Positions 24,803 through 36,370 are shown, numbered from the stretch's first letter. The stretch: DNA of 64,000 nucleotides from Acanthopleura granulata (GCA_016165875.1 JABBOT010000036.1:878457-942456), one strand, 5' to 3'. The notes: a model not told the origin generated them from the letters alone. Translations and numbers: made by a program.

Positions 24803-26130
24803 GGTTCAACCCAAGGAGAGAGCTCAAGGGCTGGGAAAGCTATTTGTTGAGAGTGCAAACGTTGTAGTATCGGCGAACCACATCCTTTCGCACATCATTA
24901 AATAGGATAGAACTCTCTGAGCCGATATTCGTTCATAGTAGATAGTTTATCAGCTTAAGTAGAGCATCCTCATACCGACATTCCTGATTATTAAGAGTGT
25001 GAGGTAAAAGGAGTGAGCTGTTGTTTTGAACCCGACTGGGATTAATAAACACAACAGAATAAGAACAGTATCGACAGCCAGGCGTTTTATTTAATTCTAA
25101 AGCAAAATACCCTACAGGTGGTGTGTACAAGCCTTTTGACGCAAGTACGATACCTGCTGAAACTTTGGTGAAAGACTCCAGCCACAACAGCACTAAGAAC
25201 AAATTCAACGTCCAGTTCCTTTTCAGGAAGTGGAATTCTCATCCGATGACACCGTGGCATCAACGGCCAGATGTGGTGTGTAAATAAAAATTATCTTCTA
25301 GTGACCTCTATTTCCGACACCAGCTATAACCCAAGATTGGGAGGATTCTAGAAGAGATGATGGGAAAACCACCACAAGATCGGGTCTGGAATGCAATAGA
25401 CAACACTTACTACCGTTGAGCTGAATTTGGTGTGTCTCCATATACAGACTGGTGTCAAAAGAAATCAAATCACTGACTCGGTTCAGCATGCTACGACTCT
25501 TCAGGGATGAAACACGCCTTCAGTTTAATGAGGGTTATTACAATCCAGATCACGTGTCTTTAACGCGTTCGAAAGATAAGTTCCACATCAGTTGATAGAC
25601 AAATCGCAGGGCTTTATTCACCAGGGAGTGGACCGTTTCAACGACTCCATAAGATCCTATTTGTGGGCAATTCCCAGAGCACAGGCACAGACTCGAACTA
25701 ATATCTTGGGCATTTGATGTGCAAAAGCAGAACTTGGCAAACGCGAAGGACGGCTTATCAGCCCCCATTGATCTTACTTCCGCTAATAAGCACTATCAGG
25801 ATGTTCTAAGGTATTCACGATCAAAGGTCGACTTTGTGTTTGGCAGAGGACTGTATTAGTGCTGGCCACATGGATCTCCGTGTGGGAAAGATCGTCGGTT
25901 ACAACAATGAGATCGTAGTGGCAACGGCAAGTCAAACGATAGGAGTTAACGATGATATAAACACCCAAACACCCGAGGATAGAAACTCATTTGGTAAGAA
26001 GGAAAAGCCGGAATCAACAAAAACACCAAAAGTTCCCGAAAAGCACACCTAAGAAGGAAGAGCGCAGGGCAGACAGAATGCACAAGAAATATCTGCATTA
26101 GTTGCGTTATGCATTTCCGTGGGACTTTGG
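24803..26130 (-). other. Probable decayed mobile-element interior, no clear gene
   Basis: The minus strand carries several 60-90-codon frames (24933-25208, 25298-25489, 25550-25768, 25783-25968) separated by stops. Base composition is less AT-rich than the flanks. I recognise no domain. Its position between two fragments that look like one element suggests it is the degraded interior of that element. Confidence 0.35.
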
Positions 26131-26639
26131 TTACGCTAGATGTGACTTAGCAGCCGCATAAATCAAGCCCTCAGGGGCAACAACTTTAGCCCGTGAATTT
26201 TCAGGAAGACATATAGCGGTTTTGCCTAACAAGCCGATTAACCAAGAGACAATACTCCCTATAATTCCAGACGGGCAACTGCGGCTTTCCCGACATGTAA
26301 CAGCCGACCCAAGCCTTGTAAATACTTCTTTGCTCACTTCTTGATGCCACCTATATCAGATGATGGCCGTGACAGCGATGGTGTAGTCAGATCGGAAGAG
26401 TCAAGATTCGGAATCCCAATCGCTGTGAGAACGCTGACAACCGTAATGCCCTGCTCCAAGAAGAATGTGCAAATTCACTTGTCCAGCATTGTGTCTTTAT
26501 TGAGGACCCTTTTAATCGTCTCTTGTATTTGGTTTATCTGAGAGACAAAGGCCTCTTTAGATGCCTTCCCGGATGCTTTCAAACGAGCAGCATGCTGAAT
26601 TTTTGCACTCTCTCTTCCACTGTTAGGAGCAGGACTCAT
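26131..26639 (-). pseudogene. Mobile-element membrane-type ORF, broken by stops and a frameshift
   Basis: A start at 26639 opens MSPAPNSGRESAKIQHAARL; the frame runs about 54 codons to a stop and continues with FLEQGITVVSVLTAIGIPNL, a second stop, and YLQGLGRLLHVGKAA. The reading then shifts frame into SGIIGSIVSWLIGLLGKTA, a hydrophobic segment, and ends at 26131. From memory, ORFs with 'EQGIT...LTA-G' followed by 'GIIGSIVSWLL---GKTA' occur in high copy in cnidarian and other invertebrate genomes next to integrase-type mobile genes. The family is not one I can name, and the link to the Polinton relic 9 kb away is only inference. Confidence 0.45.
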
Positions 26640-26967
26640 TTCAAGACTGCTTGCCCGAAAATGATGTTATTTCTCGAGAAAAGAGAGAATTGGTGCCTCG
26701 ACAGATAGACACTAAACTAAACACGCCACAAAGCTTCCGTTAATTACAGATTAATCTTCTCCTTATAACGTTCGCAAAGCAAGTAAGCACTCTGTTAAGG
26801 ACTCTAACACTAACTTTTATTCTCTGTCCGCTGATTTCAATGTTTTCGTGACCTCTTGCAATTGTCATGATTACAATATTGGTTAATTGTGAAAACTATT
26901 TTCGACTTAAATCAGAGTACGTATGCAGGCTGATATAGGCGATACTAACTCACCTTTATGTGTTTGA

Positions 26968-27162
26968 GTATGTTTTTATATAATACATTCATTAAAAATT
27001 GCATGTCAGGTAACGAACTTCTCATATTGTGTGCATCTGACGGGTTTTTGTTTCTAGTCTTCAACCTGTACCCAGATCTGTTTTAGGAAGCAGTGGACTT
27101 GGTCTTCAAACCAGCCCCGGCATGTATCCTTCACCTACTAGGTCAGCCCTATTTTTTCAGCC
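26968..27162. repeat. Direct repeat, copy 1, at the 3' end of the P-like transposase
   Basis: This 195-bp block is repeated at 28066-28261. It covers the last codons and stop of the transposase fragment (minus) and the sequence beyond it. Shared blocks include 'gcagtggacttggtcttcaa' and 'gtatgtttttatata'. Confidence 0.8.
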
Positions 27163-27930
27163 TTCTTTTTCACCTGTCTTAGTCGCTTAGTCAAAGGTGT
27201 ATTGTCTCCTTCGTAATCATCAGATTGGCATTTGATGTTCCCTCGAGATAAGGCCAGGGAAACAGATCCCCTAACACTCAATGTGTTTATGGCATACCTG
27301 ACATCACTGACACGAGGGTTTTCCTGTGATCCACCCATATGCCTGCAAAGTCCAGACTGCTGTTCAAGGGGATCTTGGTTGACTATAGATGTTAAGACAA
27401 ACGGAAAACCATGAGGTAAAAGAAACTTAATCAGTTCAACAATAGATAACACTTCATCTGTATGGTGACTAAGCTGCAAAGCAGCCCTTTGCTTTGCAGT
27501 GAAACCCCCTTTTCTACGTGAAACAGTTTTCTCCCTCTCTGTAAAATGTGGACGAAAACCATGTGGAAACCACTTCGAGCGCTCATCACCCTGTAACATA
27601 CAGGCGTCTAAGTTAGCATTTCTCTTACTCTCTCCTTCATTCAACTTTCTTGTATTCATTCAGTCAGAGAATCCACCAATGAAGCGAGTGAATTTGACAT
27701 GCACATCTTCATCATACAAATGTTCACAGTCTAGCTCAACAGCCGAGAAGCTAAGCTGGCATTCACTATTGAATGAGTATCCAGATTGATGTGTTGCTCA
27801 GTAAGCTTAAGGCAATGATAGTAAGTTCGTTTCTTCACATCATGATTGTACAAATCCACTATATACACTATTTGCAAAGTTTCCAGTTTCAGTTGTGGAA
27901 GTAGGAATTTGGTAAACAATTTCTGCAGGT
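27138..27930 (-). pseudogene. P-element/THAP9-like transposase, C-terminal part, frameshifted
   Basis: A 173-codon minus frame (27659-27138) carries VELIKFLLPHGFPFVLTSIV, NQDPLEQQSG and MGGSQENPRVSDVRYAINT, then SVRGSVSLALSRGN. P-family transposases end this way: FLL-x2-G, QDPLE-x2-F, a glycine-rich stretch, NPxVxD and GN. Upstream, another frame (27919-27731) reads KLTEQHINLDTHSIVN and ASLASRLLS, matching the LT..HI.L....MN..LA..LLS block of the same family, but stops and a frame change separate the two. The DNA-binding THAP domain and the first catalytic residues are absent. It is a dead fragment. Confidence 0.7.
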
Positions 27931-28065
27931 TTTTAACAAATGGGACACACTATAGATAAAAAAAAAGGTCAGAAAGGCCTCTTAGTTTCACTGAAAGTCT
28001 CAGTCCCAAAACTTCCACACCAAAGTAGCCAAGACCACCATGGCAAGGTTTGATCTTTTCAAACA

Positions 28066-28261
28066 GTATGTTTTTATATACCACATTTATTACAAATTGC
28101 ATGTTAGGTGAAAAACTTCTCACATTGTGTGCAGTATGACGATTTTTTGTTTTTAGTCTTCAAACCGTACATAGATCTGTTTTAAGTCCAGTGGACTTGG
28201 TCTTCAAACCAGCTCCGGCATGCGTCCTTCACCAAGGGGGTCGGCCATATTTTTTTCAGCC
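28066..28261. repeat. Direct repeat, copy 2, upstream of the P-like transposase fragment
   Basis: It is the diverged second copy of 26968-27162, about 1,098 bp away in the same orientation, roughly 80% identical by eye. Because copy 1 contains the 3' end of the transposase, copy 2 is probably the 3' end of a second, tandem element copy. Confidence 0.8.
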
Positions 28262-29017
28262 ATCCACGTGGCCCATTCCTTGCCCACCGAACATTGCCCA
28301 AATGCCCTTATAACCCGTTTACTCTTACTTTTAAGCAACTTAAAGCTCAACATTGTGAACTATGTTTATTTGTTACAATCAGTCTGGGAAACAGGCGCTC
28401 TGAATCTAACTGTGACAGAACTTGAACCTTCAAGTGACGCGTAAAGAGCTACCTGCATTAGGAACAGAAACAGTATTGGCCTATTTGAGTATCATTTTGG
28501 TGGCGACATACAGAGAGGCATTCTACAATATGTTATGTACAGAATAATGTTTCATACTTTCAATGGTACATGAAATAGTATGGTAAAATGTTATGAAATG
28601 TGTGTGTCCTTTGCTATAGGTTACCAATATATGCCTTGGTAAACATCTTCACTGTGTGACAAGGGTATACTCTTAAACTGGGTCAAATGGTTGAATGAAT
28701 GGCTTAACGCCACACTGGCAATATCTGAGCCATGTCGTGGCGACGAATAGTACCTGCAGTGTCTCTTTTCCTGTAGGGAGTATTTATACAGATCATATGT
28801 AATTTTTTTGCTGGGTAAAGTTGTAACTTGGAGCTGAAATTCTCACAGATCGTTTTAGATCATGTTTACTTTGCATTTTCACCTTTGCTACACATACATT
28901 GCGAGATGGGTCGGCCGCGTTCTATGTCACTTAAGTCACGCGCCTGTCATGCACTCAGCCCGAGATTTAAACGACTCACCACCCTAACTCCCTCTCGAAA
29001 GCTTTCAACTGACTGTT
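28262..29017. other. Non-coding stretch with a short SINE-like fragment
   Basis: At about 28688-28750 'gaatgaatggcttaacgcca' and 'caatatctgagccatgtcgt' resemble the 3' part of another molluscan SINE type. Nothing else is recognised. Confidence 0.4.
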
Positions 29018-29170
29018 CCGTGTAATTTTACACCGCACTCAAGAATATTTCACTCATACGACGGCGGCCAACATTATGGTGGGAGGAAACCGGGCAGAGC
29101 AGGGGGAAAACCCACAACCATCCGCAGATTGCTGGCAGACCTTCCCACTTACGGCAGAAATGCAACTTGG
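29018..29170 (-). mobile_element. Family A SINE, minus orientation, 5'-truncated
   Basis: 'acaccgcactcaagaatatt', 'cgacggcggccaacattatg' and 'gattgctggcagaccttccc' are the 3' two-thirds of the SINE. The tRNA-like head is missing. It is closer to the consensus than most other copies here. Confidence 0.85.
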
Positions 29171-29284
29171 AAACCGTATACGCCTCGGCTTTTTACTGGT
29201 TCAGAAAACAACACAAAACTCTGTTTATTCTTTGTTGCTATTTAGACCATGATTCCATATCTGACTCGTCTCCTAGCACTATGT

Positions 29285-29366
29285 AAAGCCCCAAAGGTCT
29301 TGCACTTATTACGCTCAGAGAATACGTGTATTCTACACGTAATGAGTGCAACAGCTTTGGGGCTTT
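29285..29366. repeat. Hairpin-forming inverted repeat, 29-bp arms
   Basis: The arm 29285-29313 ('aaagccccaaagg...ttattacg') pairs with 29338-29366 with about three mismatches. The 24-bp loop contains a second perfect small palindrome, 'agaatacgtgtattct'. The whole 82 bp could fold as a long hairpin in DNA or RNA. Confidence 0.8.
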
Positions 29367-31441
29367 TAATACGCAGAGGGGAATTTCCCAGTAACGTTCC
29401 ATTCCTTAAAAATAAAGGAATAGAAAACCCACTTGGTTGACAATCGTGTGTTTACATGGCTAAAAAACCCATTTGTGCCGTTAGGTCTGAATGCTAAAAG
29501 ACAGGTTTCTTACTTCGTGGTAAAGTCCACTGTTGTCTGTAAGCAATGATAGAATATCACTTTACTAATCGGATTCCAATGCAGTTCTTGGTGCAAGGTT
29601 CTCCAGTGGGGCTTCGAGAATCTGCCGTACCTTGTCTGTTTTACGCTTGCTGTACTCCAAGAGTATTACGCCGCCATAGAAATAAAATGATATTTTGGAC
29701 AGCGTAAAGCACCACCCACCCACCGCCAAAGAAAAAAGAAAAAAAGTTTACTTATTTGATTACTTCAGATTTCATGTCTGAATAAATCCTATATTTATTA
29801 TATCCATCAAGATCTGAAATAACCTTTTTACTTACCTGGATTAATGTCACCAAATTTGGATTTGAAGTCTTTCCGGATCGACAAACATCTGGCTACGACT
29901 ATCGTATTCATGGGATCGCAACCTATACTCGATCCTCCACACGTAACATTTAATGCACAAAATATTCGTGACTCTAATCATTCCTTAGCTGAGTTAGGTA
30001 AGAAAGCCTACAGTGATGCTAATTGCAATTAGTTAGACACTACTGACGTAGAATTTGCTGAAAATTCTGCCTTATCATAACATCTGAAACTGAAGGAAAC
30101 ATGATAATTGCACCAATCTCAGAAGACAGCGCCCGAAAAGTTAGTTGTAAATGTGGTCTTCAATATTTTTTTTCCATTTTGCTTTAAGGAGAAAAAGACA
30201 CTTGAAAATATTTTTGTATGGTTGGTATTTGGGACCACCTTTTTGGAGTTGATAGTCTCTGTGTAATAATGTCGTAAACAAGGATGTAAGAAGTTTAATA
30301 AATATTTTTGCACTAGAATTAGTCCTTTTCAGCTGGGAAATGTATTCAACCTGGATTTGTGTCGTTTTCATATATTTAATATGTCATAAAAATTTTCATA
30401 ATTAAGGTTAAATGCGCATGTTTTGATATAATCAGCAAATTTACCTTCAAATAAATTTATTAGATATGTATCACATCCTGATTTAGAACATTATTATGCA
30501 ACAACGATAAATAACAAAAGTTGGTTCCAAATACCCACCATACAGAAATATTTTCAAATACCCTTTTCTCTACCCCCCTCCTCCCCCCAAAATATTGAAG
30601 ACTATATTTGCAAATGAGCTTTGATGCTCTTTCGTCTCATTTTGGCATCATTTTCATGTTTTCTTCTTTAAATAAGCAAATCGCATAAACACAATGCAAA
30701 GGGATCAGGCCTCACGTATACTTGATCTGCAAGTTTAATGAGAATTTAGGCAGGAAAGCAATATAAAAGACTACAGCATACAGTATAAAACCGTAGCAGG
30801 AGGATATTTGGAAACTTGTCACAATGTATAACACAATCTTTGTTTCTATTTTGTTCCAACAAAACTTCAAAGCCGTTCAAAGAGGTATGCGTTCGATTCA
30901 AATAACTCTAGCAATCTGCTCCCTGAGCAAACTTTCACGCGTTTACCTGGTACTATAGAACCTTCTGTTTTTCCCATGCTCTAAAAATCTAAAAAGCTGT
31001 CAAATAAAGCGCATATATATATTTGTGTGTATTCACAGTATGATATAGTCTTATTATATCCTCAGGGATATTTAAATTTGTATATCTTATAGAATGGTCT
31101 GCGAATATCGCGGTTCTCGCAGGAGTAGGAAGGCTTGTCAGTGGACGAGTTCAGATCAATAGAATTTACGTCAGGCTTAAAAAAAGGTGACCAAAGATAG
31201 GACTTGCCATTTAGGTTCGTGCAGATTTTCTAGCCACATGAATCGCTTGCAAGTCTAATTATAACTCGGTTGCTCTCGGGTGTGACCGGTAAGTACACGT
31301 GTAAGAAAGGATGAAAGAAAAATCCGAAGATATTTTTACCTTGTTGACAACAAAAAAGCAATGTCCTTTCTTAACACTCAAAGCTTTTCCAAAATTTGTT
31401 AGAGGACAAACTTTAAACTTAATTATCTCTAGTGGTATAGT
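29367..31441. other. Non-coding stretch downstream of the FkbM gene
   Basis: Very AT-rich with no supported exon. Open frames at 29844-30032 and 30119-30371 lack domains. It would hold the 3' UTR of the methyltransferase gene at its right end; no polyadenylation site could be chosen with confidence. Confidence 0.5.
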
Positions 31442-32311
31442 TTATTTCAGTTCCCAACTTTCCCAGTTAAACTTGTATTGATACATGATGTTATGCGTCC
31501 TCTTCAAGATCTCTTGTACAATACAATAGCGGACCTCGGGCTCCTGAACACCTGGGTACGTGTTATGTGTTGCAAACTGGATATGTTTCAAATTACCAAT
31601 CATATCAGAGTAGACGATGGATTCTAAGACGTCATATTCACAACCTTCACAGTTTATGTGGAATAAATCTATTGGCTGATTAAGAAGACCTAAATCCCTC
31701 ATGACGTCACTGGTCCGCCTGATTTTCACGAGCTCTCCAGTAGTGACGTTTTTGCCCGTGTAAATGGAAGAGGCATCCCCATCATGGCCTTTAATCTCTA
31801 TTCTTAGGTCTTGATCTTTTTTGGCGAGCCCCAATCCGATGACCTTTACCTTAGGATTCGCCTTGAACAGCCCATTTAACCGTGCGACATACGTTGGCAG
31901 AGGTTCGAAAATGTACATCTTGACGTTGTAACGTTCGATAAAGACTTTGGCGTCAGTTCCCACATTCCCACCGACGTCCAAGACTAGGCTGTCGGGTGTT
32001 AAGTACGAGTGGTTCGTATGTCGAATGTACTGTGCATTACCGGACCAAAACAACTGATGTGCCGCTTTTCTGCTGGACGCGCTTGTCGTTGAGCATAAAA
32101 CGACATTCGCCTTCTCGGCTGGCGAGAGAACGTAGTTTTGATGGAGGGTTTCAGCAGGTTCCATAGTTTGTGCCAAGCCGTCTTTAAGTGACGCTCGGAA
32201 AAAAACACTTTGAAAGGAAGGATAGTGAAAACCCATAATCCACGTGGTTATTACAACGACAACAACCACGCCGGTCACCTTAAACACCCAAGACATTAAT
32301 GTTGACTTCAT
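31442..32311 (-). CDS. FkbM-family methyltransferase with N-terminal membrane anchor
   Basis: An intact single-exon frame of 289 codons plus stop. The ATG at 32311-32309 is chosen because the frame further upstream has no ATG. Residues 10-27 form a transmembrane segment (a run of valines and isoleucines after VFKVTG), so this is a type II protein, probably facing the Golgi or ER lumen. The catalytic domain shows SAM-binding motif I, LVLDVGGNVGTDA (109-121), the acidic loop IFEPLP (134-139) and the FkbM signature IDLFHINCEGCEYDVLE (214-230). FkbM enzymes methylate hydroxyl groups of small molecules or sugars; the substrate here is unknown. Related membrane-anchored 'methyltransferase FkbM domain' proteins are expanded in molluscs. 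No frameshift or stop is seen. An additional 5' non-coding exon is possible. Confidence 0.92.
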   Translation of the reverse strand: MKSTLMSWVFKVTGVVVVVVITTWIMGFHYPSFQSVFFRASLKDGLAQTMEPAETLHQNYVLSPAEKANVVLCSTTSASSRKAAHQLFWSGNAQYIRHTNHSYLTPDSLVLDVGGNVGTDAKVFIERYNVKMYIFEPLPTYVARLNGLFKANPKVKVIGLGLAKKDQDLRIEIKGHDGDASSIYTGKNVTTGELVKIRRTSDVMRDLGLLNQPIDLFHINCEGCEYDVLESIVYSDMIGNLKHIQFATHNTYPGVQEPEVRYCIVQEILKRTHNIMYQYKFNWESWELK

Positions 32312-33337
32312 GGCTGAAGCTATCAATATACTTTGCCACCGGATGGATTTACTGAACAAATGTATTCTCTGATGACAGTTAGATGATCCTGTTCAAAGGC
32401 TCAGTATGAAATACACTCCTTGGTGAGCATGCAATGAAACTACACAAGGGCCTGGCATATATACCGTTTGATTAATTTTGAGATGAAAAAGATTCTACCA
32501 AATGATTAACCCCTTGAATGTACACAAAATCACCTCCTTAATGATATGATATAATTTTTGGTAAACGACGAAACAAAACCTTTTTTTTGTAATAATGTCA
32601 AAGAGCGTTCAAGATCCAGAAACCAAATCTTCCTTTTGATGATACTGTGAAATTGTTCAGCATACCGATACAAAACTTTCACTTTGATGGTATTGTAAAA
32701 ATTTCTCAGGAAACGAAAATGAAACTGTGACAGTGTTCCAGATCAAGAAATAAAATCTCCTTAATAGCACTTTCAAAATTCTCAGGAAGAAAAAATGAAA
32801 CATTTCCTTTTAGAGAAAAGGAAATTTTCCCGCTTGCTTTGATATTCTCCTCTTTCAGTTTCGCCCAATAGTTCTGATCTTTGTTTCCCGCAGTTCTAGG
32901 CAGTTCTTCCAAGCTTTCCCTCTCTGACTTCAGGCCAGTTGTTCTGACCTTTAATTCTCTCACTTCAGGCCAATAGTTCTGAAAGAAATAATTGTAGTTC
33001 AGTTAAACCAACTGGAGAAAACTGGTGCAAAATGAGACGTCAGTTGACAATAAAAGCTGGTAAAGCTGTAGCTAGATTACTGTACCGGTGATCCCTTCCA
33101 CTGGTTGTCCGATCAACACAGGTCTACTGTCTGTCATCTGTGTTGTAGCCTTTAATGTTATCTACCACTAGCCAAAGACCGATACATAGGTAAATGGCGT
33201 TGTATTTGCAGATAAGAATAAAATTAAGTCACCTATAAACACAATGACCACACTCACTGATGGGCGCTTGGGTGTTGACCTTACATATTTGGTCTTCAGT
33301 CCTTGACTGTGACTGGTAGAGACTCCACTTAACACAC
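32312..33337. other. Upstream region of the FkbM gene, with low-copy diverged repeats
   Basis: Probable promoter region of the methyltransferase, but no core element is certain. Between 32605 and 32990 short blocks recur: 'gatccagaaaccaaatct' and 'gatcaagaaataaaatct' about 126 bp apart, and 'acttcaggccaatagttctg' three times in diverged form at 32860-32985. A minus frame there (32963-32706) is lysine- and glutamate-rich but has no known domain. Confidence 0.45.
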
Positions 33338-33735
33338 AGTTGGAAGATTGGTAGTTGAAGTTATCTATTTCGTCACCAGTCATTACCTAACATATAGAAC
33401 CTTGGTTTGACATTATCTATTTAGACATTATCTATTTAGTCACCGGTCATCACCCAACACACAGAGACTTGTTATTTGACCGTTTCTATTTGATCACTAC
33501 ATCTACCTAATACACAGGTGGAGGCTTGGTAGTTGACCTTATCTATTTGATCACCAGTCCTAAATTATTACACAGGTGGAGGTTTGGTATTTGGCCTTAT
33601 CTATTTGGTCACCAGTCCTAACTTATCACACAGGTGGAGGCTCGGTAGTTGACATTATCCATCTGGCAACCAGTAATAACTTAACTTACAGCTGGATGTT
33701 TGGTAGTTGACCTTATCTATTTGGTCGCCCGCCAA
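33338..33735. repeat. 58-bp minisatellite, about 7 diverged copies
   Basis: The unit contains 'ggtagttgaccttatctatt' and 'ggtcaccagtcctaactta'. The block 'ttatctattt' recurs at 33539, 33597, 33655 and 33713, a strict 58-bp step. Copies further left are more diverged and one has an internal duplication. Confidence 0.9.
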
Positions 33736-33864
33736 GATATAACAAGAACTCTCTGCATGTTATGTAGAAGCTTACACAAAAATGTGAGATGGGCTGAGAA
33801 CGTCTGGCAATCCCCATACCTGTAATATTTACATAGTTCCGATGCGTGTGAAGGTTTTCACCAT

Positions 33865-34050
33865 TACTTAATATGATCACCTTGTTGTGCCTCTATATCT
33901 GGTGGTGGTGCTGCAGATGGCCCTGGGTTTCGCCTAACCTCTGCTCTGTTTCCTTCACCACAATGCTGTCCGCCGTCGCAAAACTGAAATATTCTTGAGA
34001 ACGACGGAAAACACCAATAAAATAAAATAAAATAAAATAAAATAAAATAA
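33865..34050 (+). mobile_element. Family A SINE 3' part with (AAATA)n tail
   Basis: Plus orientation: 'ctctgctctgtttccttcac', 'cacaatgctgtccgccgtcg', 'gaaatattcttgagaacgac', then a tail of about six AAATA units ending in A10 (34019-34060). The 5' head is missing or unrecognisable. Confidence 0.8.
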
Positions 34051-34060
34051 AAAAAAAACA

Positions 34061-35459
34061 GAAAAGAAAAGAAACTCAGCATTATTTACCTCGTAAAGAC
34101 AAACATTGTGATTCCCTTGCTTAACTCGCACACAAAACCTGGGATAAGCCTCAACAAGGAGAGCGAAATAAGTAGGGAGTAGTAGACGCATTGGGGGAAA
34201 ACAGAAGGATAGGCAACCAGCCTTGTCAGTCGCATTGTCAAGAGAACTTAGACCAGACTATGATATATAGTTCTCTCAAGCAGTTACAAGTCCCTGACGC
34301 ATTGGTATTCGCCACAAATATTAAACCTACCTTCTACAGCATCCTCCTCCTCTCTGATATGCTGTGGGTCATTGATGGTAAATAGTTTTACATGAGTCTA
34401 TCAGGGCGACACTTGCTTCTACAGCGTGCCCAGACGGTTGCTGGTCATTCGGAAGAGCCCAGCCAATATCAATGCGCACAGCTATATAGAGGACTGTATG
34501 GAGTGATGTGAGAGGTTACACCTACATGGACCCATTATTAGTTTGTCCTGGGACACATTATCCCCCTTGCCAAAACGTACCACTTTAGTAGAACATGTAC
34601 TTTGAAAGACACCTAGGCAGACGACGGATTTATGGAAACCACTGAAGGCAAACACTCGGGTCAATGCGAAACCGTCTGTTCTTCTGCCCATAGCCTCTTC
34701 CAAATTCATGCATATGTTAACCTGGGATACATTATGAGATTTAATTTTTTACGCTTGAGCAACGGACTAAATATGAGAGGCATATGAAGCGCCTTTGTAT
34801 TCAGCTAGCACTTTACTGGAATGTTGTCCTTATTATTGTTCTTCCTGACCTTGTCATGAGCAGTGAAGTCAACCAAGCGTGTCATTATTGCTGTGGTCTT
34901 CGGTACGTCGGCGTTTGGTCAGAGATGGGCGATTCTGCATGATGGACGTATGGGCGTGCCCATCACGATGGATATTTTTTAAACCCATCCACCATCTGTA
35001 GAAAACTTTCATCAGGCTCATATCGCTATTACATTTCTCTTCTGATAAAACGACACCTTTGGCTTGTATCACGAAGTCAGCCAAAGAGGTCCAGTGAGTA
35101 GACTTGTTATCCGTAACTCGCCATGGAATCGCCATTTTGGATCTTTCCCCTTTGATTTCTCGACAAAGTCTTTCTTCGTTGCGCACTGAGCATTGTTGCC
35201 CGACTTGCTCCCGGTATTACAGGTACATCATATCTGTCTAATGGAAAAACTATCTTTCCTGTTTGAGACTGGTCTATCTCCTTTAACATGTTGCAATGAC
35301 CAGGAATAAGCGTCAACACGACACGGCAACGCTTTCGATCATCTACTGGCGCCCGGAGGTCTACTGGAAACGCCTTGCGGCGAAAGCAAACCTAGCAACC
35401 GCTGCCAGGGAATCTGATTATCTGACAAATGCATAGCTCTAGAAGAGAGCAATCTGGCA
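34061..35459. other. Stretch without a recognised gene, left of the Polinton relic
   Basis: Minus frames at 34869-35186 and 35107-35319 overlap in different phases and together look like a frameshifted coding remnant, possibly more of the Polinton, but no motif is recognised. The rest is featureless. Confidence 0.35.
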
Positions 35460-36336
35460 CATATACTTACCCCGCTCAACACAGATCTCAAGACCTAAAT
35501 AGCAATGTTTCAGCACCGCATGAAGTCCACGAAGCCGATCTTCTCTTGGAGCCACGTGATTAACCAGGGCAATGGCGCAAATTCTACAAATATGCGTTTA
35601 CAGTTGACGACTTAGCTTCTCGTTATTGAGGCCGAGCCCCTGGCAACGAAAGAGGCTAAAAACTTTCCGGCTGCCTTTGAAAAAATAAACAATCGAAGCG
35701 TTCTCAAGTAGCCAAAGGTCTTCTATGTGGATCACGGACGTGTCACATATCTGCGGTTAGGCAACTGTTGGTTAAACACGGTGTCACCATCAGGCGCGGT
35801 TGTGTGCATATTCACCGGGACCAAGGGATTGTAGAGCGCTTTTACCGAGCCTAAGCAGACCGTTTGTTTGGGCCCAATATGCCAAGAAGTTGCTGCTCTG
35901 TTCTGTGGAGAGGTCGTCCGCGTGGGTTCGAAAGCTACGCGCTGTGGTGTCGACTTTGAATCGGGAAGTGACACGCCTCACCGGTAAATTAAGGAAAGTA
36001 AGGACGCTATAAAGGTCGCGAAAGTGACGCAAAATCTTCATCTGTGGTCGCTTGGAGGCCCAACGGTCTCAAAGAGCAGAAAATCCTTTCAGGTGTTGCC
36101 GACCTCTATGTCTATCAAACCAGCGATTTGGAGCAAGGCCACCGGCATGAGACGAACAACGTGTGGTTTTTAAAGGTTCAACGGGTTGAACCCTCTGTCA
36201 TCAAGCCTGGTTAGACTGCCCTCTACCACCCGTCAGACGGGTGACGGGTTTCTTTTTGGAAGAACTCCTTGTGGTGTCTCCTGACAGCCTGCTACCAGAT
36301 GGGGCTCCACAACGCTCTAGGAGCTTGTCTAAGTAA
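35460..36336 (+). pseudogene. Polinton-type retroviral-like integrase (rve), decayed
   Basis: Similarity can be followed through all three plus frames. The order is SNVSAPHEVHEADLLLEPRD (with the first catalytic Asp in ADLL), FYKYAFTVDDLASRY, VFYVDHGR (second Asp, codon 35730), LLVKHGVTIRRG, HIHRDQGIVERFYRA (catalytic Glu codon 35834), AWVRKLRAVVSTLNREVTRL and, at the end, EELLVVSPDSLLPDG with a stop at 36334-36336. The Asp-Glu spacing of about 35 codons fits DD35E integrases. There are several in-frame stops and at least three frame changes, so it is dead. In life it would insert the element's DNA into the host genome. Its N-terminus is not recognisable. Confidence 0.75.
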
Positions 36337-36370
36337 GTGTGCATGCCGGTGGGAAGAGCATCCTTCTTCT

